Position numbers and translations under genes: made by a program. 53,617 bases of DNA from Phycisphaerae bacterium (GTDB lineage: Bacteria; Planctomycetota; Phycisphaerae; UBA1845; PWPN01). Positions 26,895 through 36,167 of this stretch are shown here, one piece after another. The notes under the pieces are model-generated. The model had not been told where the DNA came from. It did no database searches and saw only the letters and a list, made by a program, of their open reading frames with translations. How positions within the stretch are numbered: the first letter of the stretch is position 1; every line of letters starts with the position of its first letter. The DNA lies in NCBI GenBank assembly GCA_030372985.1, contig JAUCQB010000100.1, positions 1 through 53,617 of the forward strand, in the 5' to 3' direction.

Positions 26895-29636
26895 ATGAGC
26901 AACGCGAAAAGCATTCTAACATCGGCCCTGGCGGTTTGCCTTGCCTTGGCCTTTTCAACGGGTTGTGCGCCGCAGCGGTTCCGCAAACCCGCTCCGGCGG
27001 AAGACGGCGTTTCATTGATCGCCGAGCCGGTTCTGGGCAAGTGCGCCGGGCAGGAGGACGGAGCCAGGCAGCTTCACGTCATGGAGTGGGTCGCCAAGCG
27101 GGCATGGTACATTCTAGGCCAGCCCTATGAACGAGCGGACTTCAAGGGCCCGCCGGAGATGAAGGTCCAGGCCGGCGATGACTGCACCGTGGTCACCAAC
27201 ACGGTGGCCTGCGGCGGCGTTCCGCTCCGCAACCAGATCGTCACCTTCGAGATCGAGCAGCGGGACAAACCGATCATCGTCGTGCTGCGGTCCACGGACG
27301 CATTCGGCGAGGTGATGCTCGAATTGGATCTGCACAAGGGCACGGCCCGGGTCAGGTCCGTCACCGTCAGCCGTTCCATGATCGGCGGGCAGTCGCATTC
27401 ATCGCCGATGCCGGAGGAATCATCCAACCGCATCATAAAGTCGGCCCGGTTCACGCCCGTGGCCGCCGGTTGGCATTCACTCAAGATCGAAGCGCGCGGC
27501 GTGGCGATGACTCTATGGGCCGATGGCGCCGAGATTCTTCGTTTCAATGATCCCGACCCGGCCGGCGGCAAATACGGCTTCGGATCGACCGGCGCCGTGG
27601 CGGTTCGCAATGTCAATCAGTGGGAGTTGATCTCCAACGCCGAGAAAGCTCGACGCGAGTCATGCCTGCGGGACATGCACAAGTTCTGCAAGGGGCTCGA
27701 CGCCGAATACGAGAGCGACGTCAGCAAGGCTAACCAGGTCGAGGTGACCGCCGGCGGCGTGAAGTGGACCTGGCCGCCGACAGGGGCAACGGCCGTGGTC
27801 GCTGCCGAAAAGGGCGTGCCGCGAGGCGTGGTCAAGGCCGGGCTCTACGGCAATGACACCCTGATCGACGGCGCTCTTCCCGAGATTGCGGTCACCGCGT
27901 CGAATGGCGACGTTTTCCGCGCCGATCCTGATGGGCAAGTCGCTTTCCAAGCCGATCCGCTCGGTCTGCGCATGTCCCTGCCCCTGCTCAGCGGCAGCGG
28001 GCAGAAGGCGACCGCGCATGTGGCCGCCCAATTCACGGTGCTGACGGTCTGGTGGTGGACGGTGACGGTGGAGGGCGTCGAGCCGAAGCAGATCCGGGCA
28101 TTCGTCGGTGTTGCCCCGCAGTTCGCCGAGCCAACCGATCAGAAAGCCTCATCCGAGGACGGAATGGCCGTAGCCATCGCCTCCGGGAAGAAGGGGAACA
28201 CGTACTACAAGCACAACGCCAAGGCCGGTGTGCTGCTGAAGTCGCTGATGCCCGAGGTGGCGCTCGGTTCGCGATCTGGCGGCAAGGGCGAAGTGGTTCT
28301 CGTGGCCGACGGCGGCAAACTGCGATTCGCGACGCTCTGGCTTCCGGCCCAGCCGCTCAATCGCATCGGCTTCACCACCCGGATGGTTCACTACATCAAA
28401 TACCCCGAAGGCCCGATCCAGCACTGGCGCCGCATGCCCAGCTTCCAGGAGTACCCCGACAACGTCGACCTGGCCCGATTCAAGGCCAACGGCACAGAGG
28501 CGATGGTCTGGCACCACACCTGGGTCAGCAACGATTACCGGGATCGCGAGGGTTTTCTGACGAATCATCGAGAGATGAAGCGGGCAATGCGAGAGACGCA
28601 TCGGTTGGGTATGGCCGCGATCGGCTACATCGGCATCGTGCCGGGGCGAAGCTCGCTGCTGCGCTTCGATGATGCGCTCGATGACTATCAGAAGAACTGG
28701 GACCTGCAAGACTTCACTTTCTACGCCACGCCAGGCCGCTGGCAGGAGTTCCTGCCCTGGATGACCGACTACTGGTGCCGCGAGTACGGCCTGGACGGCT
28801 TCTACGCCGACGGCGGGCTGGGCGGGGCGACATGGGGACGGCTGAGGCCGGAAAAGGGGACAGGCCCGATTTGCCGGGACGGCCCGGAGGGTGCTTCGCA
28901 CATAGCGGGCCTGTCCCCTTTTCCCCCGGAAGATGCGAACCTCTCGCTTGACGAGATCCAGCACCGTTTTTACTACCGGATCAAGAAGGTCCTGCAGCGG
29001 CACAACGCGAGATTCGGGCTCGAGCAGTGGGGCGGCAGCCACGACATGCTGATCACCGGCTTCTACGACTGCCGCATGATCGGCGAGTCGTTTCAGGAGG
29101 CCCCGCCCGAGGACTACCGCAACAGCTACAACGCCCTGCTGACCGGCACGCCCTTCAAGATGTACGGCATGCGCGAGACGTCGCAGAACCCATACAACAT
29201 CGCCATGGCGGCAGTCTGCATGAGCGACATCCAAGTGTGCAGCGGCAACGGGGCGTGGGGTGACGTGGCCGACACCGCCGAGACCTGGAAACGCGTCCGG
29301 CCGTTGTGGGACCTGCTCGAATCGGTCGATTTCGACAATCTGATCGAGGCCCGGCCGTGGTACGCCCAGGAACTGGTCAGCGGCGAAGGCTTCTACGCCG
29401 GCAACTATACGATGCCCAATCGCGTGCTTGTGTTCCTGGCCAACAAATCAGAGACGCCCGGACCATTCGAGGTGCGAATCGACGTGGATCACCTGCCCGA
29501 GATCAACGGCCAATGGCACGTCCGCTATGTGCTTGGGCGCAAGGGCGAACTGGGTCCGCTCGGCGACGGCAGGATGAAGCTTACCCTACCGGGCCTGCAC
29601 GGCGGGCCGATTGGCCTGGGACTGATCCCCCGGTAA
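26895..29636 (+). CDS. Lipoprotein with glycoside-hydrolase-like C-terminal half and repeat insertion
   Basis: The 913-residue protein starts MSNAKSILTSALAVCLALAF and reaches STGC, a lipobox with Cys24. The N-terminal half looks beta-rich: residues about 60-260 resemble a concanavalin-like jelly roll with SARFTPVAAGWHSLKIEARG, then a second beta region. The C-terminal half has TIM-barrel-like stretches (WHHTWVSNDYRDREG, MAAIGYIGIVPG, YGLDGFYADGG, ARFGLEQWGG), similar in style to glycosidases of the GH36/66-like superfamily. D in DGFYADG could be catalytic, which is inferred. After GGATWGRL about 25 residues are encoded by a palindrome (28851-28923), then family-like sequence resumes. It is presumably an outer-membrane enzyme acting on a polysaccharide. 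ATG 26895 is chosen over a TTG at 26859. Confidence 0.8.
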   Translation: MSNAKSILTSALAVCLALAFSTGCAPQRFRKPAPAEDGVSLIAEPVLGKCAGQEDGARQLHVMEWVAKRAWYILGQPYERADFKGPPEMKVQAGDDCTVVTNTVACGGVPLRNQIVTFEIEQRDKPIIVVLRSTDAFGEVMLELDLHKGTARVRSVTVSRSMIGGQSHSSPMPEESSNRIIKSARFTPVAAGWHSLKIEARGVAMTLWADGAEILRFNDPDPAGGKYGFGSTGAVAVRNVNQWELISNAEKARRESCLRDMHKFCKGLDAEYESDVSKANQVEVTAGGVKWTWPPTGATAVVAAEKGVPRGVVKAGLYGNDTLIDGALPEIAVTASNGDVFRADPDGQVAFQADPLGLRMSLPLLSGSGQKATAHVAAQFTVLTVWWWTVTVEGVEPKQIRAFVGVAPQFAEPTDQKASSEDGMAVAIASGKKGNTYYKHNAKAGVLLKSLMPEVALGSRSGGKGEVVLVADGGKLRFATLWLPAQPLNRIGFTTRMVHYIKYPEGPIQHWRRMPSFQEYPDNVDLARFKANGTEAMVWHHTWVSNDYRDREGFLTNHREMKRAMRETHRLGMAAIGYIGIVPGRSSLLRFDDALDDYQKNWDLQDFTFYATPGRWQEFLPWMTDYWCREYGLDGFYADGGLGGATWGRLRPEKGTGPICRDGPEGASHIAGLSPFPPEDANLSLDEIQHRFYYRIKKVLQRHNARFGLEQWGGSHDMLITGFYDCRMIGESFQEAPPEDYRNSYNALLTGTPFKMYGMRETSQNPYNIAMAAVCMSDIQVCSGNGAWGDVADTAETWKRVRPLWDLLESVDFDNLIEARPWYAQELVSGEGFYAGNYTMPNRVLVFLANKSETPGPFEVRIDVDHLPEINGQWHVRYVLGRKGELGPLGDGRMKLTLPGLHGGPIGLGLIPR
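28851..28923 (+). repeat. Palindromic REP-like element inserted in frame in a coding gene
   Basis: Perfect 18-bp inverted arms GAAAAGGGGACAGGCCCG (28851-28868) and its complement (28906-28923) enclose a 37-base centre. The centre carries two further hairpins (CCGGG-ACGG-CCCGG and GTGC-TTC-GCAC). AAAAGGGGACAGGC ends are known from REP-like elements mobilised by RAYT (IS200-like) transposases in many genomes. No such transposase is in the window. Confidence 0.88.
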
Positions 29637-29697
29637 GTAGGGCATCGAGCCTGCCTCGCCGCAGGTGAGGTCGCCCCGGCGACCGAGACCTGCCGCT
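29637..29697 (-). repeat. Copy of the ileS palindromic element, inverted
   Basis: Read on the minus strand, the segment GCGGCAGGTCTCGGTCGCCG...GCGACCTC...GATGCCCTAC matches the right half of the ileS element, with a short extra hairpin (CCTGCGGCGAGG). It starts directly after the TAA of the lipoprotein gene, in the gap before the convergent proline-rich membrane protein gene. Confidence 0.8.
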
Positions 29698-29715
29698 CTG
29701 ATCTGATCACACGGG

Positions 29716-30381
29716 TCAGAAGAGCTTCTGTTCCTCACGCAATGCCAGCGGAGGGGCGAATATCTCGCTGAAAATGAACGCCCGCTGAAGGTCTGGCGGA
29801 CTCAGCCCGAGCAGGTGCGCGATGGGTCGCCTGACTTCGGCCGCGGGAGGCGACGGCGGGACATCGAGCTTGCCGGCCGCTGGAGCGGCCCCCACCTTGT
29901 CTTTCGGCGCCGCCGCGATTGGTGAAGGTTTCGAAGCAATTCGAGCGAGCTCCTTGGCTGCCGGTTCGCCGTGGTCTGGTATCGGAGCCGTAGTAACACG
30001 TCGATCCTGCGGCGGACGCGCGGTAGGCGCCGCCGGTCGCTGAGCAGATGGCTGCGGTCTGGCGACCGGCTGAGGACGCTCGGGCCGGCGAGGTGCCGGT
30101 GCCTCCCAGACAACAGGTGGGCGAGGCACCTGGCGCTGTGGTTGCGGTGGGCGCAGGGGAGCACGTGGCCTGGGCGGCAACCGGCGGCCGGGTTCCTCGA
30201 CCTCGATCTCGCTTTGCGGGACTTCGGGGCGAACCGGCCGCCTCGGACCGGCCTTGCGCTGCTCGCCTGCGACCTGCTCCATTTTCATGCGCACATAGCC
30301 CATGACGATCAGCACGACCACCAGGACGACATAGAAGAAGCAGCTACTGCCCCCCGCCGCCATCGTCACATGCTCCCACAT
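29716..30381 (-). CDS. Proline-rich single-pass membrane protein of the FloA locus
   Basis: The 221-residue protein has one N-terminal transmembrane helix (about 10-30, SSCFFYVVLVVVLIVMGYV) and a long Pro/Arg-rich disordered middle (about 45-180). A short conserved-looking hydrophobic C-terminus follows (LGLSPPDLQRAFIFSEIFAP). It is the last gene of a minus-strand group with FloA, half-FloA and two NfeD proteins, 26 bases after floA, so it is probably co-transcribed. ATG 30381 has AAGGA nine bases upstream. It may tether partners to the flotillin domain, an inference from context; no family was recognised. Confidence 0.75.
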   Translation of the reverse strand: MWEHVTMAAGGSSCFFYVVLVVVLIVMGYVRMKMEQVAGEQRKAGPRRPVRPEVPQSEIEVEEPGRRLPPRPRAPLRPPQPQRQVPRPPVVWEAPAPRRPERPQPVARPQPSAQRPAAPTARPPQDRRVTTAPIPDHGEPAAKELARIASKPSPIAAAPKDKVGAAPAAGKLDVPPSPPAAEVRRPIAHLLGLSPPDLQRAFIFSEIFAPPLALREEQKLF

Positions 30382-30407
30382 CGCTCAGTTCCTTCTGCTC
30401 AGGATGT

Positions 30408-31481
30408 TCACGGCTTCTTCTGCTCCGAGGGCTTGCCCTCCCCGCCAATGGCGCTGCGCATCGAAGTGTCCGCCTGGATGTTCTTGATGCGGTAGTAGTC
30501 CATGATGCCCAGGTTGCCATTGCGGAAGGCTTCGGCAATCGCCAATGGCACGGTCGCCTCGGCCTCGACCACCTTGGCCCTGTTTTCTTCAACGAGAGCC
30601 GTCATCTCCGCCTCGCGGGCGCGGGCCATGGCCGCCCGTTTCTCGGCCTCCGCCTGGAAACGTCGCTTGTCGGCCTCGGCCTGGTCAGCCTGGAGCTGAG
30701 CCCCGACGTTGATCCCGACGTCCACGTCGGCAATGTCGATCGAGAGGATCTCGAACGCCGTCCCGGCGTCAAGACCTTTTTCGAGCACGCGCTTGGAGAT
30801 CACGTCCGGGTTTTCGAGCACCACCTTGTAGGTTTCGGCCGAGCCGATGCTGGTCACGATGCCCTCGCCGACACGGGCGATGATCGTTTCTTCCGTGGCC
30901 CCGCCAACCAGCCGCTCGATGTTCGTCCGCACCGTCACGCGAGCCTTTGCCTTGAGCTGAATACCGTCTTTGGCCACCGCCTCGATGGCATGCTTGCCGC
31001 TGGCCGGGTTCGGACAATCGATCACCTTCGGGTTGACCGAGGTGTGCACGGCTTCAAGCACATCGCGGCCGGCCAGGTCGATCGCACAAGCCGTCTTGAA
31101 AGTCATGTCGATGCGCGCACGGTCCGCGGCGATCAGCGAAGAAATGACGTTCTGAACGCGACCGCCGGCCAGGTAGTGCGTCTCCAGGTCGTTCGTCGTG
31201 ATGTCCAACAAACCGGCCTTCACCGCCCGGATCTTGCTCAGCACGATCGCTCGGGCATCCACTTTGCGAAACCACATGCCGATCAGGTCGTGCATCTTCA
31301 CGCCCGCCCGGCTCCAGAAAGCCTGCAGCCACAGGTTGAAAACCTTGCCGATCAGGGCGAGCAGGAGCAGGCACACAATACCGACGATGATGAGAACGAT
31401 CGTCCCCACAGGAATGTTCAACTCGCCGCTTTTCGGCGCCCTTTGGGCCAGCATGTTCAAGGCAAGCATCGGATCTACCAT
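30408..31481 (-). CDS. floA: Flotillin-like protein FloA
   Basis: The 357-residue protein has an N-terminal hydrophobic hairpin or anchor (about 27-45, [18 protein letters not shown]), a PHB/SPFH-like domain and a basic coiled coil (about 240-320, rich in Ala, Glu and Arg: [15 protein letters not shown]). Length (357) is slightly above the usual 330. FloA organises membrane microdomains in bacteria and is usually encoded with NfeD. Upstream on the same strand lie a half-length FloA paralogue and two NfeD genes. Motifs [10 protein letters not shown] and [20 protein letters not shown] are family-typical. Confidence 0.95.
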   Translation of the reverse strand: MVDPMLALNMLAQRAPKSGELNIPVGTIVLIIVGIVCLLLLALIGKVFNLWLQAFWSRAGVKMHDLIGMWFRKVDARAIVLSKIRAVKAGLLDITTNDLETHYLAGGRVQNVISSLIAADRARIDMTFKTACAIDLAGRDVLEAVHTSVNPKVIDCPNPASGKHAIEAVAKDGIQLKAKARVTVRTNIERLVGGATEETIIARVGEGIVTSIGSAETYKVVLENPDVISKRVLEKGLDAGTAFEILSIDIADVDVGINVGAQLQADQAEADKRRFQAEAEKRAAMARAREAEMTALVEENRAKVVEAEATVPLAIAEAFRNGNLGIMDYYRIKNIQADTSMRSAIGGEGKPSEQKKP

Positions 31482-31571
31482 GTGAAGCCCTTTCGTTTTG
31501 TTCGGGAACTGACACGATCAGTCACAGGGGCCCGCGTCCGAAGATCGCTGCAGGACCCCTTTGCCGGTTTA

Positions 31572-32036
31572 TTATAGTGATGCGACGCCGGATGTCATCT
31601 GTTGCACCGTCTTAACCACGTCGTGACCGGCCAGGTCGACGTCGCATGCCTTCTGAAAGCTCATCTCGACACCGGCTCGCCGGGCGGCGATTGAGGCTGA
31701 AACCGCAGCCTCCACGTTGCCGCCGGCAAGGCAGTGCCTGACCAGATCCTCTGTTGTGATCGGAATGCCCGCGCTCACTGCACGGATCTTCTGCAGCACG
31801 ATCATCCGCGCGTCGACCTTCCGGAAATACATGCCGATCAGCTCGTGCATGCTCACGTCGGCCTGACTCCAGAATGCGTGCAACCACAGGTTGAAGACCC
31901 TGCCGACTGATGCCAGCACGAGCAAGCACAAAAGTGCGATAATGACGAGAATGATCGTTCCAAAGGGGATACCGCTCCCGTCGGCTCTCGGCTCCCTCAG
32001 GGCCAGCATCCCCAACGCAAGGATCCGGTCTGTCAT
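31572..32036 (-). CDS. Half-length FloA paralogue
   Basis: The 154-residue product aligns by eye with the first part of the adjacent FloA: MLALREPRADG, a membrane segment, VFNLWLHAFWSQADVSMHEL, GMYFRKVDAR, IRAVSAGIPITTEDLVRHCLAGGNV and CDVDLAGHDVVKTV. It stops shortly after the start of the SPFH core, so it lacks most of that domain and the coiled coil. GGTGGAG upstream of ATG 32036 and intact codon structure suggest a functional gene rather than a decaying one. It may be an anchor or modulator of FloA assemblies, but a fixed truncated duplicate is equally possible. Confidence 0.85.
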   Translation of the reverse strand: MTDRILALGMLALREPRADGSGIPFGTIILVIIALLCLLVLASVGRVFNLWLHAFWSQADVSMHELIGMYFRKVDARMIVLQKIRAVSAGIPITTEDLVRHCLAGGNVEAAVSASIAARRAGVEMSFQKACDVDLAGHDVVKTVQQMTSGVASL

Positions 32037-32087
32037 GAGCAGATCTCCACCGGGTGTGGCTGATGCTGCGTTTCCTCCGCCTGCCGA

Positions 32088-32573
32088 TCAACTCGACACC
32101 GGCCGGACAACGAGCGTCCGATCGACCAACCCGATCGCCTCCACCTCCACCTCCTTTTGAATCACGCCCTGCTCGGCTTTGCACTCATATCGCCGGCCCT
32201 GGAATTCGCAGGTGCCCACCGGCCGCAGCAGCGTCACCGTTCGGCCTCGCTGCCCAATGAGGGTTCTCAGCGGCTCGACCGGCAGACGATCTTTCTCACC
32301 GAGTTCCGGGTTTGGCGGGCAGACGCGCTTGCCGATCGGCGTGCGATACCAGGTCTTAACCGCCGTCAGCACGGCCGCGGGGATCAGGACCACGAGAATG
32401 CACAGGCCGACCAGACCCCACACGCCACTGATCAGGAACGTTTCGTAAACAGCGAACCCGAGCGTGGCGATGGCGATCACGCTGAGCACACCGTGCGAAG
32501 GGATGAATACCTCCGCCACCAGAATGGCCGTGCCGACCAGGTAGAGCAGAACGATCCCGAGCCAATGGGGCAT
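32088..32573 (-). CDS. Short NfeD-family membrane protein
   Basis: The 161-residue protein has two or three transmembrane segments (about 5-70) followed by a soluble NfeD-like OB-fold domain (about 95-158: LIGQRGRTVTLLRPVGTCEFQGRRYEC). ATG 32573 follows GAGG by nine bases. It lies between the ClpP-class NfeD gene and the FloA genes. Proteins of this kind are thought to partner flotillins in membrane quality control; the exact function is not known. Confidence 0.85.
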   Translation of the reverse strand: MPHWLGIVLLYLVGTAILVAEVFIPSHGVLSVIAIATLGFAVYETFLISGVWGLVGLCILVVLIPAAVLTAVKTWYRTPIGKRVCPPNPELGEKDRLPVEPLRTLIGQRGRTVTLLRPVGTCEFQGRRYECKAEQGVIQKEVEVEAIGLVDRTLVVRPVSS

Positions 32574-32602
32574 ACATCAGACCCTCGGTGTAGGGGTATC
32601 GC

Positions 32603-34318
32603 TCATCCGACGCGCCGCACCACCACTCGATTGCCTTGCCTTTCCACGACCACGACGCGGGAACCGCTTTCGATGTACTCGCTCTGCGAGACGACGTCAA
32701 CCAGCGTCTGGCCGAATCGGGCCTTGCCCGCCGGCCGCAGCAGCGTCTCAGCCGTTCCGGTGTCGCCCACCAGGGCAACCCCCTGGTAGGGATCATCGAT
32801 CTGGACGGCCTCGTGATCGGGGTTTGGCGCGATCAGAGTGCCGGCCACGGGCATATTCGGCAGGTAACGGGCGATCAGGTACATGCCAACCAGCGAACCG
32901 ACCAGGCCGCTCGTCAAGGCATACAACCCGTGTTTCAGGGCGTCATAGGTCATCTGGAGCGTCGGGATCGAGGGCACCCACTCCCGCTCGAAACCCGGTT
33001 CGCCTGGAGCAAACGAGAAGAGCAGCCCCACACCCAGCAGGACGATGCCCAGGATGCCAATTACCCCGAAGCCCGGGATGACGAAGAGCTCGACCAGCAG
33101 CAGGATCACTCCAAGGACAACGGCGGCGATCTCCCACTTGACCGCCACGCCGGTCAGGTAAGGCGCACCGAGGAACAAAACGAGGCACACCAGGGCGACC
33201 CCTCCCGCCAGACCCAGGCCCGGCGTGTGAAGCTCTGCGTAGGCCGCCAGCAGCATGACCAGGAACAGCACGCCCCGCACCATCGGTGAAGCCAGCCATT
33301 CGATGCACGACTCGATCCAATTGCTCTCGAGACGGGTGACCGGCCAACTCACGTTGAGAAAGTCACGGAGTTCGGCGTCGTTGCTGACCGTCGCCTGGCA
33401 GAAACCGAAGGCCTTGGCTTTGTCGGTTCGCATGGTCAACAACTGGTTCGGACCATCCACCGGCTGCGAGATCCGCCCGAGCACCGCGTCGTCTTCAATG
33501 TACTTCCACGTGAGACTCCTGGAATCGGACACGAGCCCGTCCGACTCTTTTGTGTCTTTCTCGACGTCTGAGCCCAGTATCTTGAGCAGGCCGCTGACAC
33601 CGGCGGTGCTCTCTTTTCGATCCAGGTTGAACAGCCTGTCACGACCCTTGGTGTCCACCAGCCGCTTTTCGCCGGTCTGTGTGTTCTTCAGCCAGAACAA
33701 GCTGACTTGAGGATCGATAAGAGCCAGGAGCGTTTCGTATTCGTACTTGTTGCGTCTTGCCGAGTCCTCCAACTCCTCCAGCAACGGACTTGTGGCCTTG
33801 GGCTTGATGCTCTCCGGAATCGCTGAGACTCCCTCCTGGGTAATCTGGATGGGCTGGCAGTCGCCGATGGTCGCATTCCGGGCCATGACGATCTCGTCGG
33901 CCGCCAGGGCGATGATGGTGCCGCCACTGTAAGCCTCATGGTTGACCCAGGCGACAACGCGCACACCGTCATCCCGCAGGGTTTTGAGCAGGTGGCAGAC
34001 GTCGATGGTTGCATGTAGCCCGCCGCCTGGCGTATCGAGTTCGATGACGAGCACCTGAGGGTTCGCGTCCTTGATCGTGCCCAGCCGTCGCTTGAGACTG
34101 TCATGAGTGACGTTGGTGATCTCGCCCCGAATCGGCAGGACATAGATCTGGCCCGACTGTTCGGACGGCGAAGACGAAGACGGTTGCGTGGAGTTGGCTT
34201 CCTGGGCCTGTGCATCTCGCAACGGCGCTGCCGCCAGCCCGGCCGCTGCCAGGAGCATCGCCAGACGAGCGCCGAACCAAAGGATTTTCAAGTCTCTCGC
34301 TGGTAATGTCGGGGACAT
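32603..34318 (-). CDS. ClpP-class NfeD serine protease
   Basis: The 571-residue protein has an N-terminal signal peptide (about 10-38, ending AQA) and a ClpP/crotonase-like protease domain. ELDTPGGGLHAT (93-104) and the nucleophile Ser131 in EAYSGGTII are visible. Lys172 in SIKPK is 41 residues later, the spacing of the Ser-Lys dyad reported for the archaeal 1510-N protease. Four or five transmembrane helices (about 340-470) and a C-terminal NfeD OB-fold (about 510-571, DTGTAETLLRPAGKARF) follow. It begins the minus-strand FloA/NfeD group. ATG 34318 is preferred over GTG 34342. It probably cleaves membrane or periplasmic substrates, with flotillin as partner. Confidence 0.92.
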   Translation of the reverse strand: MSPTLPARDLKILWFGARLAMLLAAAGLAAAPLRDAQAQEANSTQPSSSSPSEQSGQIYVLPIRGEITNVTHDSLKRRLGTIKDANPQVLVIELDTPGGGLHATIDVCHLLKTLRDDGVRVVAWVNHEAYSGGTIIALAADEIVMARNATIGDCQPIQITQEGVSAIPESIKPKATSPLLEELEDSARRNKYEYETLLALIDPQVSLFWLKNTQTGEKRLVDTKGRDRLFNLDRKESTAGVSGLLKILGSDVEKDTKESDGLVSDSRSLTWKYIEDDAVLGRISQPVDGPNQLLTMRTDKAKAFGFCQATVSNDAELRDFLNVSWPVTRLESNWIESCIEWLASPMVRGVLFLVMLLAAYAELHTPGLGLAGGVALVCLVLFLGAPYLTGVAVKWEIAAVVLGVILLLVELFVIPGFGVIGILGIVLLGVGLLFSFAPGEPGFEREWVPSIPTLQMTYDALKHGLYALTSGLVGSLVGMYLIARYLPNMPVAGTLIAPNPDHEAVQIDDPYQGVALVGDTGTAETLLRPAGKARFGQTLVDVVSQSEYIESGSRVVVVERQGNRVVVRRVG

Positions 34319-34407
34319 TGTCGCACCGCCCGCAGAAGACACACCGAATCATTGCACAGGCCGCACACCGACCTGCCTCCCAGGGCATAGTCACAGGTAT
34401 CATTCAT

Positions 34408-34436
34408 ATGTTACGACCGGCCGACGATAGCTGCAA
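34408..34436 (-). promoter_or_regulatory. Candidate sigma-70-type promoter of the NfeD/FloA group
   Basis: On the minus strand TTGCAG (34436-34431) is followed, 17 bases later, by TAACAT (34413-34408). It lies about 90 bases upstream of the ClpP-class NfeD start in an AT-richer gap. Matches to consensus are moderate. Confidence 0.35.
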
Positions 34437-34484
34437 GTTGAATCAAACACGATATTTATAATCGAGCGCCTGGCCAGACCGGTT

Positions 34485-35588
34485 TTACTCGCCCCGGTTG
34501 CAGAGCTCCCCGTAAACGGCTGCGACGCTGGCGACCATCGCACTGGCTTGGTGGTGGGCTCGAATGTAGTCCAGCGCCCCTTGGGCAAGCTGTCGGGCGG
34601 CCGCTTTGTCGGCCAGCAGAGCCGACAGCCGCTCGCTGATCTGGCGCGGTTTCTGGGGGTCGAACAGCGAAGCGGTCACGCCATCGATCAAGTAGTCGCC
34701 GATCGTGCCGGCCGGGGCGAGGATTGCCAGGCCGGTGGCCATGGCCATCAGCGTGCTGATGGTGAACCGTCGCCGCTCGCCCGGGAGAATATAGAAGTCC
34801 GCGTCGCGCATCGCTGCCTGCATGGCCGTCCAGTCGTGCAGCTCGCCCGCGAAAGTCACCCGCGAACGCAACCTGAGCTGCCGAACCACTCTCCGAAACA
34901 CGTATTCGCCGGGGCCCGAGGAAAGCACGAACAGGTGCATGTCCTGCCCGGCCGCGACCACCGCCTCCATCGCCTTGAGAACCAGGTGCAGCCCGCAATC
35001 GTGGGTCAGCGGCGCCGTCACCAGGACGGCGGGCACGCGGTCCGGATGGGCGAAACAGGCAGGTTCAGGGTTCGCCGGGATCCCCAGAGGAATCACTCGG
35101 ATGCGATCGGCCAGTTTCGGCCGCTTTCTCGCGAGGAATCGTTGCAGCGTCGGCGTCGAGACGATGACGATGGCCTCCGGCGGCAGCCTCAATCTGAGAC
35201 ATCGGCGGACGTCGGGCAGGTCGGTCAGTTGCACGACGAGCGGACTGCCCCACTCCATGACCCAATTTTGTACCAGACGGAAGAGATCCGCCGACATGCA
35301 GTGAATCACATCGGGCTTCTCATCGCCGATCAGCGCCAAAGCCTGATCCGAGCTCAACCGTTGCCAATGCCACGGCCAGCAGCGTCGGGGCATATAGAGC
35401 AACTGGGACGGGCCCACCGACTCCTCAATGTGTTGCGTCGAACGAGCGAGCACGATGACCCGCACGACCTCGTCAATCATTCCCACACAGAGTTGACGGG
35501 CCGTGCTGCCCAACCGATCGAGGACGTCGTCGTCGATGACCAGCAGGGTGTTGATCGGAGAAACGATCTGTTCTGCTTCATCTGCCAT
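34485..35588 (-). CDS. Glycosyltransferase family 1/4-type (GT-B) protein
   Basis: The 367-residue product has a GT-B layout: an N-terminal Rossmann-like half (TLLVIDDDVLDRLG, KPDVIHCMSADLFRLVQNW) and a C-terminal half with RIRVIPLGI, FILPGERRRFTISTLMAMATG (equivalent of the EX7E region) and ILAPAGTIGDYLIDG. The usual second glutamate is replaced by Ser in this loop. Donor and acceptor are unknown. Its neighbours are a lipopolysaccharide-kinase-like protein and a small unknown protein on the same strand, which suggests surface-glycan work. ATG 35588 begins just before the first strand; an upstream ATG at 35624 is equally plausible. Confidence 0.75.
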   Translation of the reverse strand: MADEAEQIVSPINTLLVIDDDVLDRLGSTARQLCVGMIDEVVRVIVLARSTQHIEESVGPSQLLYMPRRCWPWHWQRLSSDQALALIGDEKPDVIHCMSADLFRLVQNWVMEWGSPLVVQLTDLPDVRRCLRLRLPPEAIVIVSTPTLQRFLARKRPKLADRIRVIPLGIPANPEPACFAHPDRVPAVLVTAPLTHDCGLHLVLKAMEAVVAAGQDMHLFVLSSGPGEYVFRRVVRQLRLRSRVTFAGELHDWTAMQAAMRDADFYILPGERRRFTISTLMAMATGLAILAPAGTIGDYLIDGVTASLFDPQKPRQISERLSALLADKAAARQLAQGALDYIRAHHQASAMVASVAAVYGELCNRGE

Positions 35589-35642
35589 TGGGCCAACCCG
35601 GCGGGGAGGAACCCGCACATCCATCTATCGGCAATCGCGGCG

Positions 35643-36167
35643 TTATTCCACGATCTGCCCGGTCAAACACCGATGATACCCGTCCAGCATCTTCAGCACC
35701 TTGTCGCGAATCGCTTCGCCGGCAAGCTCATCCAGCGACACGAGGTCCAGCGGCGTCGCGAAGCAGAACCGATCCGCGCTCTCTCGATAATGCTCCACGG
35801 GCGGCTCGGGCCAGATCAGCCCGGCATTTTTGAATGCCAGCCCGATGAATTCCCGCGACGTCAAGCTCGATTCCGAGATCATGGCCTCCGCATCGCGGCT
35901 GCGCATCGGGTCGTCGGTCACCACGGCCACGCGGATCTGCGGCACCGTCGGACGAACGGCCAGTTCGAGCCACCAGCGGCGGTCGATCGGCCAGCGCGTG
36001 GACATGATCCAGTGATCGCGGCGATCGTGCCTTTCGAGCCGGGCCAGGCCGAGCCGCGTGCCCGCGAGTGTTTCAACGCCGGAGCGAAATACCTCGATGA
36101 GGTCGAGCTCGGGTTGGGTCAGCGATGAGATCATGAAACACCTGCCGCATGCGGTGCTGTCAGTCAT
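35643..36167 (-). CDS. Small hypothetical protein coupled to a lipopolysaccharide-kinase-like gene
   Basis: The 174-residue protein has mixed alpha/beta character (TQPELDLIEVF, WWLELAVRP, IRVAVVTDDPMRS) and is cytoplasmic-looking, with no signal. ATG 36167 overlaps the upstream kinase-like gene by four bases (ATGA), so translational coupling decides this start. I do not recognise a family. Its position between a kinase-like and a glycosyltransferase gene suggests a part in the same surface-glycan pathway. Confidence 0.65.
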   Translation of the reverse strand: MTDSTACGRCFMISSLTQPELDLIEVFRSGVETLAGTRLGLARLERHDRRDHWIMSTRWPIDRRWWLELAVRPTVPQIRVAVVTDDPMRSRDAEAMISESSLTSREFIGLAFKNAGLIWPEPPVEHYRESADRFCFATPLDLVSLDELAGEAIRDKVLKMLDGYHRCLTGQIVE

